Source: Methanoculleus sp. MH98A (GTDB lineage Archaea; Halobacteriota; Methanomicrobia; Methanomicrobiales; Methanoculleaceae). Taken from it: a DNA stretch of 64,000 nucleotides. Shown in pieces: positions 1 to 12,334 of this stretch (position 1 is the stretch's first letter; every line of letters starts with the position of its first letter). Under the pieces are notes generated by a model that was not told the DNA's origin, did not search any database, and saw nothing but the letters and a program-made list of their open reading frames with translations. The stretch is from positions 1 through 64,000 of the forward strand of contig NZ_JMIO01000002.1 of the NCBI RefSeq assembly GCF_000691865.1, written 5' to 3'. A program made the position numbers and the translations under genes.

Positions 1-190
1 GGAAATACTTTTTCTCGGAAAAGCCCGAATGGAAAATGTCTGGATCCATTTTTATGGCCGAATTTCACGATTATATCGCGGCCCGGTCGTGTTGCGGCAA
101 CAGGAGTTCTTCGTTTCAGGGGCTGCGATTCCCTATTGAGCGTGGTAAATGCGAGTTGGCAAATCGGTTCGATGCAATGCAGATTCGATA

Positions 191-199
191 TTCATATAT
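191..199 (+). promoter_or_regulatory. TATA-like box for the Roadblock/response-regulator pair
   Basis: An AT-rich TTCATATAT stretch stands alone in GC-rich sequence about 50 bases before the first gene. At the usual archaeal distance of about 25 bases, transcription would start near 220 and leave a leader of roughly 20 bases before the ATG at 244. This is a sequence match only. Confidence 0.45.
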
Positions 200-243
200 G
201 ATGCGACGCAGATACCTCAGTGAGATATCTCGGGGTTAATCTG

Positions 244-624
244 ATGAGCCGTCATCCCTTCATGGAAGAGAGTGCCCAAAGGCACATCGATGAGGTCCGG
301 TCCGTTGTCGGTGTTGCCGCATGCGCTCTCGTATCCAGTGATGGCAGAATTTTGGGTAAACACTTCCCGGAAGGTGACCTCACGTCGTCGCTTTTTGCAG
401 CGATGTCTGCAACGATCCTCGCATCGGCAGAGGCGGCCTGCGGCAGCGTCGATGTAGAGCGACCGTTCCTGGTCGCCGTTGCCTCGGCCGACGCTACAAT
501 CCTCATCGTGAGTGTCGGGGAGGCCGCCCTGATCGCGGCGGTAATTGATAAGTCAGCGGATCTACCAACCGTACAGAGACAGTTATTGGACATAGCAGTC
601 AGGATCGGAGAGGAGGAGGCATGA
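244..624 (+). CDS. Roadblock/LC7 domain protein
   Basis: This encodes 126 residues that look like a single Roadblock/LC7 fold: an N-terminal helix (around HIDEVRSVVGVAACAL), a strand with a small-residue turn (VSSDGRILGK), and alternating hydrophobic strands and helices to the end. Proteins of this family in archaea usually act as dimeric scaffolds or partners of small GTPases and signalling proteins; they have no catalytic residues. I chose the ATG at 244, which fits the upstream TATA-like box, rather than an in-frame start at 220; another ATG lies at 262. The stop codon overlaps the start of a response regulator by four bases, so the two are translationally coupled and probably act in one signalling pathway. 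The partner kinase is not visible in the window. Confidence 0.75.
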   Translation: MSRHPFMEESAQRHIDEVRSVVGVAACALVSSDGRILGKHFPEGDLTSSLFAAMSATILASAEAACGSVDVERPFLVAVASADATILIVSVGEAALIAAVIDKSADLPTVQRQLLDIAVRIGEEEA

Positions 625-1259
625 TGTATACGATACTGGTTGTCGACGATAGCCCCATGATCGTCGATGTTTTTGTTACCATGCTGGAGCGTGGCGGCTA
701 TCGGCCGATCACCGCCTTCAGTGGCGAGGAGTGTCTTGAGGCCCTGAATGCGACCCCTCCCGACCTGATCCTTCTGGATATCATGATGGAACCGATGGAC
801 GGCTGGGAGACGCTTGAGCGGATCAAGGCCAACCCTGCAACGCAGGATATCCCCGTCCTCATGCTGACCGCAAAACCCCTCACGCCCGAGGAGGCGAACG
901 AATACGGTTCCTACATCGAGGACTATATCCTCAAGCCCACCACCCATCACCAGCTCTATGAGGCCATCGAGCACGTGCTGGCCCGCCGGCACTCCATCGC
1001 CGCCGACATCGAGCGGGCGCGCGAAGCCGGCGTGGACTCGCAGCTCGTCGACGAGTACGAACGTCTCGCAAAGAGTGTCGATATCAACCGCCGCCTCTTA
1101 AAGATTCTTGAGACCACCTACAGCATCAAAGATGCCCGGGCGGGCATGGGCGAGGATATCACGAGGGCCATAAAGAGCATGGCGGCGAGCATCAAGATTC
1201 AGGAAGAACGGCTGAATCAGGTTCGCACCCAGTTTGACGAGCTCTTCGTGGCGCGCTGA
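621..1259 (+). CDS. Response regulator with receiver domain and helical C-terminus
   Basis: The first 120 or so residues form a CheY-like receiver domain. Acidic residues lie in the ILVVDDSP segment near residue 8, the phospho-acceptor aspartate lies in LILLDIMM, the conserved Thr/Ala in MLTAKP, and the lysine in YILKP. The last 90 residues are charged and helical and contain no recognisable DNA-binding or GGDEF domain, so the output is probably protein-protein contact. The ATG at 621 follows a strong GGAGGAGG ribosome-binding site and overlaps the stop of the Roadblock gene. The upstream Roadblock protein is the obvious candidate partner. The histidine kinase that phosphorylates it is not adjacent. 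Confidence 0.85.
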   Translation: MMYTILVVDDSPMIVDVFVTMLERGGYRPITAFSGEECLEALNATPPDLILLDIMMEPMDGWETLERIKANPATQDIPVLMLTAKPLTPEEANEYGSYIEDYILKPTTHHQLYEAIEHVLARRHSIAADIERAREAGVDSQLVDEYERLAKSVDINRRLLKILETTYSIKDARAGMGEDITRAIKSMAASIKIQEERLNQVRTQFDELFVAR

Positions 1260-1328
1260 TCGTCCTCGCTCTCAAAATCAGGATTTTTGCGCCCCATCCG
1301 GTATCGTTTCGGGTCGCTGCTCCCGCCC

Positions 1329-1760
1329 CTAGCGGCTATCCACGCGTTCCTGCTTCCCGATATAGACGATCGCGATCGTCAGCACGAGGATCGCCACGAG
1401 TGTCATCCCGATATCGACGGGTTCGAGGGGTTCGACCCCGAAGGTCAGCACCCGCCGCACCATTGCGGTGATGCCTGCAATCAGGATCGGCGTCACGAGC
1501 ACTCTGTTTGTCCTGAAATACGCCGTCACCGTCTCCAGGATCTCCACGATGATGAGGGTCAGGAGGAGCGCGTGCAGCACCCCGAGTATGCCCTGTGTCA
1601 TGTCTTCGGCGTGAACGAGCGCTACTACCTGGAGAATGACGTCGTAGAACGAGAATATCGCGAGCAGGGAGAGCGAGACGGCGATGAGCATGTATATGCT
1701 CAGCGTTACCCATGATATTGCTGATATGGCCTTATCTGCATGGGATTTGGAAGGAATCAT
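1329..1760 (-). CDS. PsiE-like four-helix membrane protein
   Basis: This is a 143-residue membrane protein with four hydrophobic segments (about residues 15-38, 55-75, 88-102 and 115-135). The pattern and length match the phosphate-starvation-inducible PsiE family, whose molecular function is unknown. Charged motifs VEILETVTAYFRT and ITAMVRRVLTF between helices resemble that family. The ATG at 1760 lies about 25 bases downstream of a TATA-like element on the same strand, so the transcript may be leaderless. The gene is convergent with the response regulator and divergent from tRNA-Lys. Assignment is by overall pattern; I cannot confirm phosphate regulation. Confidence 0.65.
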   Translation of the reverse strand: MIPSKSHADKAISAISWVTLSIYMLIAVSLSLLAIFSFYDVILQVVALVHAEDMTQGILGVLHALLLTLIIVEILETVTAYFRTNRVLVTPILIAGITAMVRRVLTFGVEPLEPVDIGMTLVAILVLTIAIVYIGKQERVDSR

Positions 1761-1782
1761 GGGGCACCCTGATCCGGGAAAT

Positions 1783-1792
1783 ACGTATATAG
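1783..1792 (-). promoter_or_regulatory. TATA-like box for the PsiE-like gene
   Basis: On the minus strand the sequence reads TCTATATACG. Its distance to the ATG at 1760 is close to the normal TATA-to-start-site distance, which predicts a leaderless or nearly leaderless transcript. Confidence 0.4.
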
Positions 1793-1854
1793 ACGGGATG
1801 TCCGAGGAGCATTAAACATTCCGGTAAGTCTGCAGTGGGTTGATAATTGAAAGG

Positions 1855-1908
1855 TTTATATCGTTAGACTGCGAATGATATGATACGCCTGCAAGTAAGT
1901 TATTTATA
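1855..1908 (+). promoter_or_regulatory. Two candidate TATA boxes upstream of tRNA-Lys
   Basis: Two AT-rich boxes precede the tRNA gene. TTTATAT at 1855-1861 follows a purine-rich AAAGG that could be a BRE. TATTTATA at 1901-1908 lies 42 bases before the mature tRNA 5' end. The second is better placed for a short precursor leader. No equally good box lies between the tRNA and rpoH, so the polymerase operon may be read through from here. Confidence 0.45.
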
Positions 1909-1949
1909 CTATTCTCGCATTGTAATAATGCTGGATGGCAGTACGCGCG

Positions 1950-2023
1950 GGGCCTATAGCTCAGTTAGGTAGAGCGCCTGGCTTTTAACCAGGTGGTCGG
2001 GGGTTCAAATCCCCTTGGGCCCG
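1950..2023 (+). tRNA. tRNA-Lys (anticodon UUU)
   Basis: A complete 74-base cloverleaf is visible. The acceptor stem GGGCCTA (1950-1956) pairs with TGGGCCC (2016-2022), with discriminator G at 2023. The anticodon stem CCTGG (1977-1981) pairs with CCAGG (1989-1993) and encloses the loop CTTTTAA, giving anticodon TTT at 1984-1986. The T arm GGGGG-TTCAAAT-CCCCT is intact. CCA is not encoded, as expected where a CCA-adding enzyme exists (one is at 19.5 kb). No intron is present. Confidence 0.97.
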
Positions 2024-2101
2024 TTGCCATGGGCGATGTCTATGGATTTTAACAAGGTGATGTATCTGATACGCAACTTTTTCGTCGGTGAGGTGTAGGT
2101 G

Positions 2102-2353
2102 ATGGGGACTTCACTTGACGTACTCAACCATGAGATGGTTCCGGACCATCAAATTATGGGCGAAGAAGAGGTCGCCGACCTTCTTGCGACGTACCATATA
2201 ACTCTAGAGCAATTGCCGAAAATCTACCACGACGATCCTGCAGTGAAGACTATCGGTGGCGAGGTCGGGAACGTCATCCGGATCATTCGCGACAGTCGCA
2301 CCGCGGGCAGAGCCGAAGCCTACAGGCTCGTTGTGAAGAGACCGAAGAAATAA
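2102..2353 (+). CDS. rpoH: DNA-directed RNA polymerase subunit H
   Basis: This encodes 83 residues matching archaeal Rpo5/RpoH, the equivalent of the C-terminal domain of eukaryotic Rpb5, which sits at the lower jaw of the polymerase and contacts downstream DNA. Conserved family segments are visible: [14 protein letters not shown] near the N-terminus, [11 protein letters not shown] in the middle, and a basic C-terminus (RLVVKRPKK). I chose the ATG at 2102, preceded by GAGGTG; a GTG directly before it could also start translation. It is the first gene of the polymerase operon, about 40 bases before rpoB''. Confidence 0.95.
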   Translation: MGTSLDVLNHEMVPDHQIMGEEEVADLLATYHITLEQLPKIYHDDPAVKTIGGEVGNVIRIIRDSRTAGRAEAYRLVVKRPKK

Positions 2354-2396
2354 ATTCAGAGGCCGGGAGCTGATCCATCTGTTAGACAGAAGTGTT

Positions 2397-3938
2397 TTGT
2401 CGAGAGCATATTTTGCGCGGGAGCACGTAGCGCGCCACCAGTTAGACTCTTATAACAATTTCCTCCTGCACAACCTTCAGAAAGTCGTCGACGAGCAGCG
2501 CATCATCGAGACCGATATCGAGACCCGCGGGAAGGGAAAGGAGGCCGTATGGGTTGAACTGGGCAAGGTCGAGGTGAAGAAACCTCTTGTCCGTGAGGCG
2601 GACGGATCGCAGTCCGAACTCTTCCCGAGCGAGGCGCGCCTGAGAAACCTCACGTATGCGGCACCCATTCAACTCGAGATGACGCTTGTCCAGGGCGAAG
2701 AAGCGCAGGACCCGATCGTCACCATCATCGGGCAGTTGCCGGTGATGGTGGGCTCGGCCGCCTGCAACCTCTACAACATGAGCGACGCCGAGCGGATCGA
2801 GCACGGCGAAGACCCTCTCGATCCCGGTGGCTATTTCGTCGTCAACGGCACGGAACGGGTGCTGATGACGCTCGAGGATCTCGCCTCGAACAAGATCATG
2901 ACCGAGTTCACCGAGCGCTACAACGAGCGGATCTACGTAGCGAAGGTCTTCTCGCAGTACCGGGGCTACCGCGCGCTCGTGATCGTCGAGCGGAACAGGA
3001 AGAACCTGCTCGAGGTCTCGTTCCCCTCGGTCGCCGGGCACCTCCGCTTCGTCGACCTGATGCGGTCGCTGGGGCTGCAGGGCGACCACGACATCGTGGA
3101 GGCGGTCTCCACCGACGAGGAGATCCTCACCTTCATGATGCAGAACCTGGAAGAGAGCGAGTGCGACACCGTCGACGACGGCGTCATGTATGTGGGCAAG
3201 AAACTCGCACCCAACCAGACGCGGGACTACCAGCGGAAACGTGCGGAGTTCGTCCTCGACAACTACCTCCTGCCGCACTTGAACTACCTGATGCCGGTGG
3301 GCCTGAAAGAAGAGGATCCCGGCTACCGGGCGGCAGTCGAAGGCGTCCGCCTCGCAAAGGCGCACTTCCTCGGCCGCATGGCCGAGGCCTGTTTCGACCT
3401 GGTGCTCGATCGGCGCCGGATCGACGACAAGGACCATTACTCGAACAAGCGGTTGAAACTTGCAGGCGACCTGATGGAAGACCTCTTCCGGATATCGCTC
3501 AACCGTTTGACGCGCGACGTGAAGTACCAACTCGAGCGCGCCAGCATGCGTCACCGCGATCTCTCGATCGGGACCGCCGTGCGCGCGGACGTCCTGACCG
3601 AGCGGCTGCTGCACCCGCTTGCCACCGGCAACTGGGTGGGCGGGCGCACCGGCGTCTCGCAGCTCCTCGACCGGGTGGATCACATGGCGGTGCTCTCGCA
3701 CCTTCGCCGTGTGATCTCCCCGCTCTCCCGCTCGCAGCCTCACTTCGAGGCCCGTGACCTGCACCCCACCCAGTGGGGGCGGATCTGTCCGAGCGAGACA
3801 CCTGAGGGTCCGAATTGTGGACTGGTGAAGAACTTCGCCCAGATGGTCGAGATCAGCAAGGGCGTAATCAACGAAGAGGAAGTGAAGAACATTCTGTACG
3901 ATATGGGCGTCATCGCCCTCCGGAGAGAGACGGCATGA
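2397..3938 (+). CDS. rpoB2: DNA-directed RNA polymerase subunit B'' (N-terminal half of B)
   Basis: This 513-residue protein is the N-terminal half of the second-largest polymerase subunit, split as in methanogens and halophiles. It corresponds to the lobe and protrusion regions. Recognisable segments are [14 protein letters not shown] near residue 145 and [25 protein letters not shown] near residue 400, followed by the conserved [21 protein letters not shown] (the fork-loop region). The ORF opens at a TTG codon at 2397. In-frame codons upstream (from CTG at 2379) also look protein-like, so the true start may be a little earlier at a non-standard codon. The stop overlaps the ATG of rpoB' by four bases, ensuring balanced synthesis of the two halves. 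Confidence 0.95.
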   Translation: MSRAYFAREHVARHQLDSYNNFLLHNLQKVVDEQRIIETDIETRGKGKEAVWVELGKVEVKKPLVREADGSQSELFPSEARLRNLTYAAPIQLEMTLVQGEEAQDPIVTIIGQLPVMVGSAACNLYNMSDAERIEHGEDPLDPGGYFVVNGTERVLMTLEDLASNKIMTEFTERYNERIYVAKVFSQYRGYRALVIVERNRKNLLEVSFPSVAGHLRFVDLMRSLGLQGDHDIVEAVSTDEEILTFMMQNLEESECDTVDDGVMYVGKKLAPNQTRDYQRKRAEFVLDNYLLPHLNYLMPVGLKEEDPGYRAAVEGVRLAKAHFLGRMAEACFDLVLDRRRIDDKDHYSNKRLKLAGDLMEDLFRISLNRLTRDVKYQLERASMRHRDLSIGTAVRADVLTERLLHPLATGNWVGGRTGVSQLLDRVDHMAVLSHLRRVISPLSRSQPHFEARDLHPTQWGRICPSETPEGPNCGLVKNFAQMVEISKGVINEEEVKNILYDMGVIALRRETA

Positions 3939-5749
3939 GACAGTCACGTGTCTTCGTCGACGGAGCCCTTATCGGGCTTGTGGACGACCCGCGGGAACTG
4001 GTCGAGCGGATGCGCGAAATGCGCCGGCGCGGCGAGATCTCCTCCGAGGTCAATGTATCCTACAAGGAATTCAACAACGACGTCATCATCCATACCGATC
4101 GCGGCAGGGCACGCCGGCCGCTGATCGTGGTCAGGGACGGTGTGCCGCAGGTAACCGACGACGACATCGAGCGTCTCCGAAACGGCGAGACAATCTTCGA
4201 GGACGTGGTGCGGAAGGGCGCGATCGAGTTCGTCGACGCCGAAGAGGAGGAAGACCTCTTCATCGCCATCAATGAGGCGGACCTCACTCCCGAGCACACG
4301 CATCTCGAGATCGATCCCTCCCTCATCCTGGGTATCGGTGCGGCGCACGTCCCGTTCCCCGAGCACAATGCCAGTCCCCGTGTCACCATGGGCGCCGGGA
4401 TGGTCAAGCAGGCGCTCGGCTTCGGGGCATCGAACATGAAACTCCGCCCCGACACCCGGGGGCACATGCTCCACTACGGCCAGAAGCCGCTCACCTTCAC
4501 CCAGACATCCGACGTGATCGGCTCCGACGATCGGCCCGCGGGCCAGAACTTCGTCGTCGCCATCATCTCGTATGAAGGGTTCAACATTGAGGATGCGCTC
4601 ATCATCAACAAGGCATCCATCGACCGCGGCCTCGGACGTTCGCACTTCTTCCGCACCTACGACGGCGAAGAGCGGCGATACCCCGGCGGCCAGGTCGACC
4701 GGATCGAGATCCCGGACGAAGAGGTCTCCGGCGCGCACGGTGCCGAGTTCTACGCGAACCTGGACATCGACGGCGTCATCAATCCCGAGACGGTCGTCCG
4801 CGAGAAGGACGTGCTGATCGGGAAGACTTCTCCGCCCCGGTTCCTCGAAGAGCCGACGAGCGAGCTCATCGCCGTCGAAAAGAGGCGCGACACCTCGGTC
4901 ACGATGCGGAGCAACGAGCACGGCATCGTGGACACCGTCATCATCACCGAGGGCGAGAACTCCTCGCGCCTGGTGAAGGTCCGGACCCGAGATCTCCGGG
5001 TGCCGGAGGTCGGCGACAAGTTCGCGTCCCGGCACGGTCAGAAGGGCGTCATCGGGCTGATTCAGCCTTCGGCGGATATGCCGTTCACCGAGTCGGGCAT
5101 GACGCCCGACCTGATCATCAACCCCCACGCCGTCCCGAGCCGTATGACCATCGGGCACATGCTCGAGATGCTGGGCGGCAAGGTCGGCTCGCTCGAAGGG
5201 CACCGGATCAACGCGACCGCGTTCCGCGGCGAACGCGAGACGGCTCTGCGGAGTTCACTCAAAGAACTCGGTTTTTCGCACAACGGCCGCGAAGTCATGT
5301 ACGACGGTATCACCGGCCGGCAGTTTGCGGCCGATATCTACATCGGCGTCATCTACTACCAGAAACTCTACCACATGGTATCGAGCAAGATGCACGCGCG
5401 GTCGCGCGGCCCCGTGCAGGTGCTCACCCGCCAGCCGACCGAAGGGCGTGCCCGCGAGGGCGGTCTCCGGTTCGGTGAGATGGAGCGGGACGTGATGATC
5501 GGCCACGGCGCGGCGATGGCCCTCAAAGAGCGTCTCCTCGACGAGTCGGACAAGGTGACCCAGTGGGTCTGTGCGAAGTGCGGCATGGTGGCGATGGTTG
5601 ATAGGAAGAGGAAGGTGACGCGGTGCCTTGCCTGCGGCAGTGAGACTGATATCTACCCGGTCGAGATGAGCTACGCATTCAAGCTCCTCCTCGACGAGAT
5701 GAAGAGCATGGGCATCGCTCCCCGCCTGAGACTCGACGATATGGTGTAA
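3935..5749 (+). CDS. rpoB1: DNA-directed RNA polymerase subunit B' (C-terminal half of B)
   Basis: This encodes the 604-residue C-terminal half of polymerase subunit B. Family landmarks include the hybrid-binding segment with [15 protein letters not shown] around residue 362, the clamp-anchor segment [15 protein letters not shown], and a C-terminal zinc ribbon with cysteines at about 546, 549, 564 and 567. I placed the start at the ATG at 3935, which has a GGAGAGA ribosome-binding site and overlaps the rpoB'' stop in an ATGA arrangement, although the frame is open further upstream. The next gene, rpoA', begins 21 bases later. All parts expected of the family are present. Confidence 0.96.
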   Translation: MRQSRVFVDGALIGLVDDPRELVERMREMRRRGEISSEVNVSYKEFNNDVIIHTDRGRARRPLIVVRDGVPQVTDDDIERLRNGETIFEDVVRKGAIEFVDAEEEEDLFIAINEADLTPEHTHLEIDPSLILGIGAAHVPFPEHNASPRVTMGAGMVKQALGFGASNMKLRPDTRGHMLHYGQKPLTFTQTSDVIGSDDRPAGQNFVVAIISYEGFNIEDALIINKASIDRGLGRSHFFRTYDGEERRYPGGQVDRIEIPDEEVSGAHGAEFYANLDIDGVINPETVVREKDVLIGKTSPPRFLEEPTSELIAVEKRRDTSVTMRSNEHGIVDTVIITEGENSSRLVKVRTRDLRVPEVGDKFASRHGQKGVIGLIQPSADMPFTESGMTPDLIINPHAVPSRMTIGHMLEMLGGKVGSLEGHRINATAFRGERETALRSSLKELGFSHNGREVMYDGITGRQFAADIYIGVIYYQKLYHMVSSKMHARSRGPVQVLTRQPTEGRAREGGLRFGEMERDVMIGHGAAMALKERLLDESDKVTQWVCAKCGMVAMVDRKRKVTRCLACGSETDIYPVEMSYAFKLLLDEMKSMGIAPRLRLDDMV

Positions 5750-5770
5750 GAGAGGGGGCACAATCAAACT

Positions 5771-9588
<3,818 letters not shown>

Positions 9589-9599
9589 GAGAAATCATA

Positions 9600-9887
9600 A
9601 TGGACTTTAATGCTTCGCTACGCAAAGCCGTGAAGACTGGTACCGTGTTCCTCGGGCGAAACAAGACCCGGGAATCCATCGAGTCAGGCAAGGCCAAACT
9701 TGTCGTGGTTGCCAGGAACAGCCCGGAATCCGTTAAAAATCTCGTGAATGAGATCGATACCCCTGTCTACGTTTACGAAGGCTCGAGTGTCCAGCTCGGG
9801 AAAGCCTGCGGCAGGCCGTACGTCGTCAGTGCGCTCGCCGTGGTCGAGCCAGGAGAATCCGATATCCTGAATGCTGCGAGAGTGTAG
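9600..9887 (+). CDS. rpl30e: 50S ribosomal protein L30e
   Basis: This 95-residue protein belongs to the L7Ae/L30e RNA-binding family. The hydrophobic core LVVVARNSP, the PVYVYEGSSVQLGKACGRPY segment (RNA-contacting loop and helix) and the final strand VSALAVVEPG are typical of archaeal L30e. The gene lies between rpoA'' and nusA, its usual place in euryarchaeal polymerase operons, and is separated from nusA by only three bases. The ATG follows a GGAG-type ribosome-binding site. Confidence 0.95.
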   Translation: MDFNASLRKAVKTGTVFLGRNKTRESIESGKAKLVVVARNSPESVKNLVNEIDTPVYVYEGSSVQLGKACGRPYVVSALAVVEPGESDILNAARV

Positions 9888-9890
9888 ACG

Positions 9891-10340
9891 ATGCCACAGG
9901 TTACGCTGACTGAGGAGTGCATGCGCCTCATCTCCCAGTTCGAGAGCCTTACCGGCGCAGGCAGCCGCGATTGCATCGTCGATAACCGCAACGAGCGGAT
10001 CATCTTCGTGATCAATCCCGGCGATATGGGACTCGCCATCGGCAAGAGCGGGTCGAGCATCAAGAAGGCTTCCGACGTGATGGGGAAGCGCATCGAGGTC
10101 GTGGAATACTCCGCGGACCCGGGCCAGTTCCTCCGGAACTGCTTCCTGCCCGCCCAGGTCACCGGCATCGACTTCGACACGAACGAGGAGGATCAGCAGG
10201 TCGCCCTTATCGAGGTCCGGGACGAGGACCGGGGCCTTGCCATCGGCAAAGCGGGGAAGAATATCTTCAAGGCAAAAGTACTCGCACAGCGCCAGCACGA
10301 CATCGCCGATGTCCAGCTGGTGCAGGACGAGACTGCCTGA
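9891..10340 (+). CDS. nusA: NusA-like transcription factor with two KH domains
   Basis: Archaeal NusA is a short protein consisting only of the two KH RNA-binding domains. Here 149 residues are encoded. The first KH domain carries GDMGLAIGKSGSSIKKA near residue 45 and the second carries DRGLAIGKAGKNIFKAK near residue 115; both contain the GxxG loop that grips RNA. It lacks the polymerase-binding N-terminal domain and the S1 domain of bacterial NusA. It ends the operon: a T6 tract follows at once and the next gene is unrelated. In many euryarchaea rps12 and rps7 follow here, but they do not in this window. Confidence 0.94.
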   Translation: MPQVTLTEECMRLISQFESLTGAGSRDCIVDNRNERIIFVINPGDMGLAIGKSGSSIKKASDVMGKRIEVVEYSADPGQFLRNCFLPAQVTGIDFDTNEEDQQVALIEVRDEDRGLAIGKAGKNIFKAKVLAQRQHDIADVQLVQDETA

Positions 10341-10345
10341 ACACC

Positions 10346-10351
10346 TTTTTT
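10346..10351 (+). terminator. Oligo-T terminator after nusA
   Basis: A run of six T residues begins five bases after the nusA stop codon, in GC-rich surroundings. Archaeal polymerase commonly terminates at oligo-T tracts without a strong hairpin. This would close the polymerase operon. Confidence 0.5.
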
Positions 10352-10453
10352 GCAGTAATCCGGCGACATCCCGGGGTATCCCGGGGCGGTAGGTGACCGG
10401 TTCTCCCGGGGGCGATTTGCGGGGGAGGTTTCGAGCGCGCTCCTGCCCGGAAA

Positions 10454-10462
10454 TTATTTATA
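10454..10462 (+). promoter_or_regulatory. TATA box for the exported-protein gene
   Basis: TTATTTATA lies in a GC-rich region with no other AT-rich block nearby. The predicted start site is about 10486, which coincides with a small open reading frame beginning at ATG 10488. The exported protein itself starts about 100 bases further on. Confidence 0.55.
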
Positions 10463-10487
10463 CCGGTATGCGCTCCATGAGACTCAC

Positions 10488-10589
10488 ATGAACCGAGTCC
10501 CCGCCCGGATAGTGAAGCCTGCGCCACCTACGGCAGAACCGGCGAACAGGGTGCGCGGAGTTCCCGGATACCGGGGGGAGTGCCGTTGA
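10488..10589 (+). CDS. Possible 33-residue leader ORF
   Basis: An ATG at 10488 lies about 30 bases after a TATA box, so a leaderless transcript would begin almost exactly on it. The frame runs 33 codons (starting MNRVPARIVKP), is rich in proline and arginine, and ends with TGA at 10587-10589, overlapping the TTG start proposed for the exported protein at 10586. This suggests coupling. There is no homology I recognise, and the frame may be fortuitous. Confidence 0.25.
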   Translation: MNRVPARIVKPAPPTAEPANRVRGVPGYRGECR

Positions 10590-12055
10590 AGGGATTTCTT
10601 CTCATTGTCGGGGCTCTGGTGCTCTGTATCGTTATGGCCGGCCTTCTCACATCCGCTCTCGCCGGCTCCGACGAGAACGGCACCGTCGATGCACCGGGCG
10701 AGAAGCCCGCCGTTAATAAAGTGCCGGTCACGCCTGCGGAGGGCCCGGCGCCTGAAGAGTCGGAGGAGAAGACCGCAGCACAGAAGGAGCCCGAGATCCT
10801 GATAACCGGAGAGGCCACGCCTCCAGCCGAAGAGGAGTTGGAGACCCGGGAGCCGACGGAGACGACTCCGGCAACCTCTACGCCGTCTCCGGCTATAACG
10901 ACCCTGTCGCAGTTTGCCGGGGGGACGGTTGCGAACGGCAACGAGACCGGAGATGCGGAAACAGAGGAGATACCGGCGGAAGAGCCGTCCCTGAACGCAA
11001 CAACCACCACCGAATACGTCGACGACTCCGATGACGATGAGGAGGATGAAAGCCCGGTACCGACTCTCGAGCGGTATGCCCCGCCGCGACCGAGCGCGAC
11101 GATGGCGAAAGCGCACTATTCTCACGACCGGCCGCTGGTCCAGAGCGGCCATCAGATCGTCAATCCCGGGTTGCCGTACACCTCCGGGGAGAACGAGACC
11201 GGGATACCGTCCGCCGCCGCCGTACCGCGCGACGGTCTCTTCGTCAGGGGTATCGGTGTGCTCCTCGACCGGACGCCCGAAGATGTCGCCCTCACCCGGA
11301 GCGGGGTGGAGATCGCGAATCTTGACTGGCTGCTCGACCCGGCGATGCTTCTCGGCGGCCGGCACCCGCGGGCGGTCTTAGAGGGGGAGAGATTCACCGT
11401 CACCGTGACGGTCGAGGCCAGGAACGTGACGATCACGGAGGAGAACCCCGCCTACGTCGTCCTGGTGCCGCCCCCGGACGAGACCGGGGTCTATGAGATC
11501 ACGCGGACCCGTGAGTTTCGGACCCTCGGGGACGGGGAGCGCGGCGTCTGGGAGTTCTCGGTCGTCACCCGCACCGGGAGGCTGACGCTTGCGAACCTCA
11601 CCCTCCCCGAGGAGCGGCTGGTCACCAACCTGACGTCGAACCCCAACCTCTTCGCCTTCCAGGCATACGCTCTTGCCGGCGACCAGGAGGTGCCTTCATC
11701 GGGCTTCTCCGACCCGGTGCTTGCAATCCGGCGCGACGGGAGCGCGGAAACGGCGGAGGTGTCTTCCCTCCCCGGACTCTACGCGCTTTCGGGCGTCGAG
11801 AACTCGATGCTCAGTCCGTCGGAGACGATGGCCGGGGCGTGGGCGCGGGGCGTCGATCACGATGCGATCGTTGCCGCGGCGGTCGGGGATCTCGAGGCCC
11901 TGAGCACCCTTGGGAAAGAAGAGATCGCGGCTGTTTACGACCTGGAAGGAGGGGGCGCGGGTGGAGCGCAGTCCGCGCCCTCGCCGTCGATATTCGACCA
12001 GATCGTGGAGTTCTTCGAGGGCCTGTTCGGGATGAACCAGGAACGTGCTTCGTGA
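10586..12055 (+). CDS. Exported protein of unknown function with acidic linker
   Basis: About 489 residues are encoded. The N-terminus is a signal peptide or anchor (MKGFLLIVGALVLCIVMAGLL, then an Ala-rich cleavage-like site). Residues 30-180 are a low-complexity linker rich in Glu, Pro, Thr and Ser with an acidic DDSDDDEEDE stretch. A folded region follows, with beta-rich segments and Asn-X-Thr sequons (NVT, NLT twice) that could be N-glycosylated. The C-terminus contains an amphipathic FDQIVEFFEGLFGM segment. I prefer the TTG at 10586 because GGGGGGAG lies just before it; a GTG at 10580 is in frame. I do not recognise the family. It looks like a surface-exposed or envelope protein. Confidence 0.6.
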   Translation: MKGFLLIVGALVLCIVMAGLLTSALAGSDENGTVDAPGEKPAVNKVPVTPAEGPAPEESEEKTAAQKEPEILITGEATPPAEEELETREPTETTPATSTPSPAITTLSQFAGGTVANGNETGDAETEEIPAEEPSLNATTTTEYVDDSDDDEEDESPVPTLERYAPPRPSATMAKAHYSHDRPLVQSGHQIVNPGLPYTSGENETGIPSAAAVPRDGLFVRGIGVLLDRTPEDVALTRSGVEIANLDWLLDPAMLLGGRHPRAVLEGERFTVTVTVEARNVTITEENPAYVVLVPPPDETGVYEITRTREFRTLGDGERGVWEFSVVTRTGRLTLANLTLPEERLVTNLTSNPNLFAFQAYALAGDQEVPSSGFSDPVLAIRRDGSAETAEVSSLPGLYALSGVENSMLSPSETMAGAWARGVDHDAIVAAAVGDLEALSTLGKEEIAAVYDLEGGGAGGAQSAPSPSIFDQIVEFFEGLFGMNQERAS

Positions 12056-12102
12056 GTGGAGGCGGGGCACTCCTTTTCCCCTGTTCCTGTCTGGACGCCC
12101 GA

Positions 12103-12334
12103 TCAACCTCCGCTCTTTCAGAGCATCGCCTTCGCACCTGACGGTGCTCGACCTCCGCCTGCCCCTAGCGGGGCACGCATCGCCGCTCGAAAACGCTTCG
12201 CGTTTTCTCAACCTCCGCTCTTTCAGAGCATCGCCTTCGCACCTGACGGTGCTCGACCTCCGCCTGCCCCTAGCGGGGCACGCGTCGCCGCTCGAAAACG
12301 CTTCGCGTTTTCTCAACCTCCGCTCTTTCAGAGC
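12103..12334. repeat. 105-bp tandem repeat (2.2 copies) composed of hairpins
   Basis: Two consecutive 105-bp units (12103-12207 and 12208-12312) are identical except for one base (12179 against 12284); a third partial copy continues to 12334. Each unit holds four short inverted repeats in order: GCTCT-ttc-AGAGC, GCACC-tgac-GGTGC, GCCCC-tagc-GGGGC and GAAAACGC-ttc-GCGTTTTC. The array sits between the convergent exported-protein and DUF1786 genes, and the partial copy reaches into the 3' end of the latter. Similar modules occur at 50.05-50.4 kb. The unit is far too long, and has no spacers, for a CRISPR. Confidence 0.9.

Noticed and set aside
1287-1715. Plus-strand ORF opposite the PsiE-like gene
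   Set aside because: The minus-strand frame encodes a clean four-helix membrane protein; the plus frame is its His/Arg/Asp-rich shadow.
2442-3947. Long minus-strand ORF opposite rpoB''
   Set aside because: It is a shadow of the polymerase gene: its length follows from GC-rich codon bias, and its composition (His, Val, Asp rich) is typical of antisense frames.
12103-12334. CRISPR array
   Set aside because: The units are directly adjacent without spacers, 105 bp long, and only 2.2 copies exist; no cas genes are near.
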